The notes below the pieces were generated by a model that ran no database searches, had not been told where the DNA came from, and saw nothing but the letters and a program-made list of their open reading frames with translations. From Candidatus Doudnabacteria bacterium RIFCSPHIGHO2_02_FULL_46_11 (GTDB lineage Bacteria; Patescibacteriota; Doudnabacteria; UBA920; 2-02-FULL-46-11): 32,495 nucleotides of DNA. The stretch lies in contig MFES01000010.1 in the NCBI GenBank assembly GCA_001779955.1, positions 2,242 through 34,736 on the forward strand, read 5' to 3'. The position numbers and the translations under genes are program-made. This document shows positions 31,051-32,495 of the stretch, piece by piece. The stretch's first letter is position 1, and every line of letters begins with the position of its first letter.

Positions 31051-31080
31051 ATTTTACAATTTAAAATTTTTAATTTTCAA
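31051..31080 (-). promoter_or_regulatory. Promoter for ruvC, leaderless geometry
   Basis: On the minus strand TTGAAA (31075-31080), 18-nt spacer, TAAAAT (31051-31056), then six bases and ATG at 31044. Confidence 0.5.
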
Positions 31081-31156
31081 ACAATTTTTTAATCCATTAA
31101 TTTAAAATTAGGTAACTGTTTCATTGTTTAGAAATTAGAAATTGAAAATTAAAAAA

Positions 31157-31885
31157 TTAGAGATTAGTGTAAACATTAACCACATCATCGTTTTCCTCCA
31201 AGGCTTCAGCCAGTTTTTCGATTTTTTCTTTTTCCGCATCAGTCGGCTGAATTGGATTTTTTGCTAGCCAAGAAATGTCTGCGCTTTCCACTTTAGCGCC
31301 CGCATTTTCAACTGCTTCTTTTACTTTCATTAAATACTTTGGTTCAGTATAAATTTCCAATCCCTCCGCTTGATCTTTAACGTCCAGGGCTCCGGCATCA
31401 ATTGTTGCAAGATATAGGTCAGACCTGATTTTGTTTCCCAGGTCTGACCTAGGAACGGTTGCTAAAATTAGCCCGCGATGATCAAACATCCAGGAAACGC
31501 TTCCACTATTGCCTAGCTGTCCGTTATTTTTTATAAAAATCTGACGAACTTCCTGAAGTGCGCGGTTTGTATTGTCAGTCGCGGTCTCAACAATGAAAGC
31601 TGATCCGGCCGGACCTAATCCTTCGTAAACTGCGGCGCTGATTTGCGCCTCTTTTCCTTCGCCGGTGCCGCGCTTAATGGCCCGGTCGATATTATCAGCC
31701 GGCATGCCGGCTGATTTTGCGCGGTCCAAAAGCAGCCGAAGTTTAAAATTAAAATCAGAATTACCGCCGCCTTCTTTGGCCGCAAGCGTTATATTTTTAG
31801 AAAATTTAGAAAACACCTGACCTTTTTTCTGGTCAGCAATTCCCTTTTGTCTTTTGATTTGGCTCCATTTATTGTGACCTGACAT
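31157..31885 (-). CDS. yebC: YebC/PmpR/TACO1 family protein
   Basis: A 242-residue protein of the YebC family, a regulator that binds DNA or, in recent work, helps ribosomes at proline-rich stretches. M-S-G-H-N-K-W-S-Q-I-K (1-11), K-G-x-x-F-S-K-F-S-K (near 22-30), M-P-A-D-N-I-D-R-A-I (61-70), and Y-E-G-x-G-P-x-G (87-94) are family hallmarks. Residues 145-158 are encoded by an AGGTCAGACCT palindrome: R-S-D-L occurs at 146-149 and again at 154-157. This replaces the loop that in other YebC proteins reads like E-G-x-D-E-D-E-L. The rest looks intact, so it is likely functional. An extended -10 promoter is at 31925. Confidence 0.95.
   Translation of the reverse strand: MSGHNKWSQIKRQKGIADQKKGQVFSKFSKNITLAAKEGGGNSDFNFKLRLLLDRAKSAGMPADNIDRAIKRGTGEGKEAQISAAVYEGLGPAGSAFIVETATDNTNRALQEVRQIFIKNNGQLGNSGSVSWMFDHRGLILATVPRSDLGNKIRSDLYLATIDAGALDVKDQAEGLEIYTEPKYLMKVKEAVENAGAKVESADISWLAKNPIQPTDAEKEKIEKLAEALEENDDVVNVYTNL
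31415..31451. repeat. AGGTCAGACCT palindromic repeat, copy 6, inside yebC
   Basis: Thirteen-base arms TAGGTCAGACCTG and CAGGTCTGACCTA around an 11-nt loop. It lies in frame in the yebC coding sequence. Confidence 0.9.
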
Positions 31886-31924
31886 CTTAGAAAATAGAAA
31901 CTAGAAAATAGAATAAGTGTAAGA

Positions 31925-31933
31925 ATTATAACA
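31925..31933 (-). promoter_or_regulatory. Extended -10 promoter for yebC
   Basis: On the minus strand TGTTATAAT (TATAAT at 31925-31930), about 40 nt before the ATG. Confidence 0.55.
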
Positions 31934-31936
31934 CAC

Positions 31937-31961
31937 AAAATAACTCTCTTGGGCGAGAGTT
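31937..31961 (-). terminator. Possible terminator upstream of yebC
   Basis: AACTCTC/GAGAGTT (7 bp, loop 6), followed on the minus strand by ATTTTG. It may end the transcript of the 98-residue gene, just before the yebC promoter. Confidence 0.45.
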
Positions 31962-32060
31962 TAATTTTGCAATTTTTAATTTCTAGACAATGACCTAATT
32001 TCTAATATTTTAAACATTGAAAAATTGTTTGAAAATTGAAAATTAGAAATTATTAAATTA

Positions 32061-32357
32061 CTATCTAATTGCTCTTCCCATCATCGCCAATTGATCCCGC
32101 CGGTTTTTCCATTCTTCCAATATCCGGGTTTTTAAATCTTCAACTGCCAAATTAGGCTCTATTTCTCCGCGCCTTACTTTTTGGAAGATGTACTCATCCA
32201 CTACGCTCTCCGCTTCTTCTTTTTCTAAAACACTCCTGGTGATAACGTGGCCAACAATTTCATTAGTCAGGTGATTTGGCTCTGAAACCGACTCATTTTC
32301 ATTAAGGACGTGGCCTAGGGGATAAATCGGGTGACTATCTTTAGTGAATATTTTCAT
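32061..32357 (-). CDS. Hypothetical 98-residue protein
   Basis: A small, soluble acidic protein beginning MKIFTKDSHPIYPLGHVLNE. The second half is helical (E-K-E-E-A-E-S-V-V-D-E-Y-I-F and on). No family or catalytic motif is recognised. Its ATG is preceded directly by element R4 copy B, the same kind of leader that dnaN has, which suggests the two genes respond to one signal. The sequence contains several His near the N-terminus (H9, H16, H29, H37), which could bind metal; this is speculative. The yebC and ruvC genes follow. Confidence 0.65.
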   Translation of the reverse strand: MKIFTKDSHPIYPLGHVLNENESVSEPNHLTNEIVGHVITRSVLEKEEAESVVDEYIFQKVRRGEIEPNLAVEDLKTRILEEWKNRRDQLAMMGRAIR

Positions 32358-32495
32358 CCTGGATATCTACCTCGATAATCTTGGGCCTTTGTGTTCGACC
32401 ATAAGTTAATGAGGTTTTAAATATTTTCCTTTCTTGTTCCCATAATACTTTGGTTTTCCCCAAGATTGTAAGGAGAACAATCGAGGTAGTATCAC
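32358..32495 (-). ncRNA. Structured leader element R4, copy B (runs to the right edge)
   Basis: In the minus direction CTACCTCGAT/ATCGAGGTAG (32480-32489 and 32367-32376) is a perfect 10-bp stem, extended by GATA/TATC. Inside are the hairpin GATTGT/ACAATC with loop TCTCCTT, the stem CCAAGATT/AATCTTGG (32460-32467 and 32377-32384), and GGTCGAAC. AAGAAAGG is shared with copy A. The element's last bases, CCAGG, lie against the ATG. The 5' end of the outer stem is probably off the window. Confidence 0.75.

Noticed and set aside
20686..32495. R4 elements as MITEs
   Set aside because: Long inverted ends would suit a transposable element, but the ends differ between copies while staying complementary, all copies point the same way as the genes, and two abut start codons. 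An RNA role explains this better, though mobility is not excluded.

Overview
The window looks like a chromosomal segment around the replication origin of a member of the Candidate Phyla Radiation (Patescibacteria, probably Parcubacteria-like). That placement is inferred from gene content and compactness: a short YidC and YidD, KhpB/Jag, a TrmB-like regulator, a VanW-domain secreted protein, patatin, a free-standing four-helix-bundle (S23-like) protein, a UPF0213-type GIY-YIG protein, few Shine-Dalgarno (SD) sites in the core genes, and many dispersed palindromes. The genetic code appears standard: TGA stops real genes and is not read through.

Layout. (1) 1-4,350 is visibly GC-richer than the rest. 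It carries five small minus-strand genes of unknown function (one cut by the left edge), each with a strong SD, plus one plus-strand coiled-coil gene. The genes are separated by a repeated structured spacer made of two abutting hairpins, in which the 3' arm of the second can instead pair downstream. (2) 4,350-5,450 has no convincing gene but many strong hairpins; it may encode a structured RNA. (3) 5,470-12,290 holds a four-helix-bundle gene inside an inverted repeat, a TrmB-like regulator, a large protein with an acetyltransferase-like C-terminus, a PilB/GspE ATPase and a degenerate DHH-type protein. (4) 12,600-17,670 (plus) is tsaE-vanW-ruvB-small membrane protein-PH protein-flippase. (5) 17,700-22,410 (minus) is dnaA, dnaN, pgsA-like and patatin. 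(6) 22,414-22,725 is the likely oriC, followed by plus-strand rpmH-rnpA-yidD-yidC-khpB. (7) 25,050-32,490 holds a membrane protein, a GIY-YIG protein, a class A PBP, tyrS, ruvC, yebC and a small gene.

Sequence structure beyond genes. A structured element of about 130-140 nt occurs four times on the minus strand. One copy lies directly before the dnaN ATG, one directly before the ATG of a 98-residue protein, and two lie in tandem after the PBP gene. Its stems differ in sequence but keep pairing through compensatory changes, as expected for a functional RNA. In the two leader copies the outer stem runs to the base before the ATG. Together with the modular spacers of region 1, this is the best candidate for undescribed biology here. 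A second dispersed palindrome (AGGTCAGACCT and its complement around a short loop) occurs six times, once in frame inside yebC. At least six genes seem to be transcribed as leaderless mRNAs, with exactly 6 nt between a -10 box and the start codon.

All family calls are from reading motifs. No database search or folding program was run.
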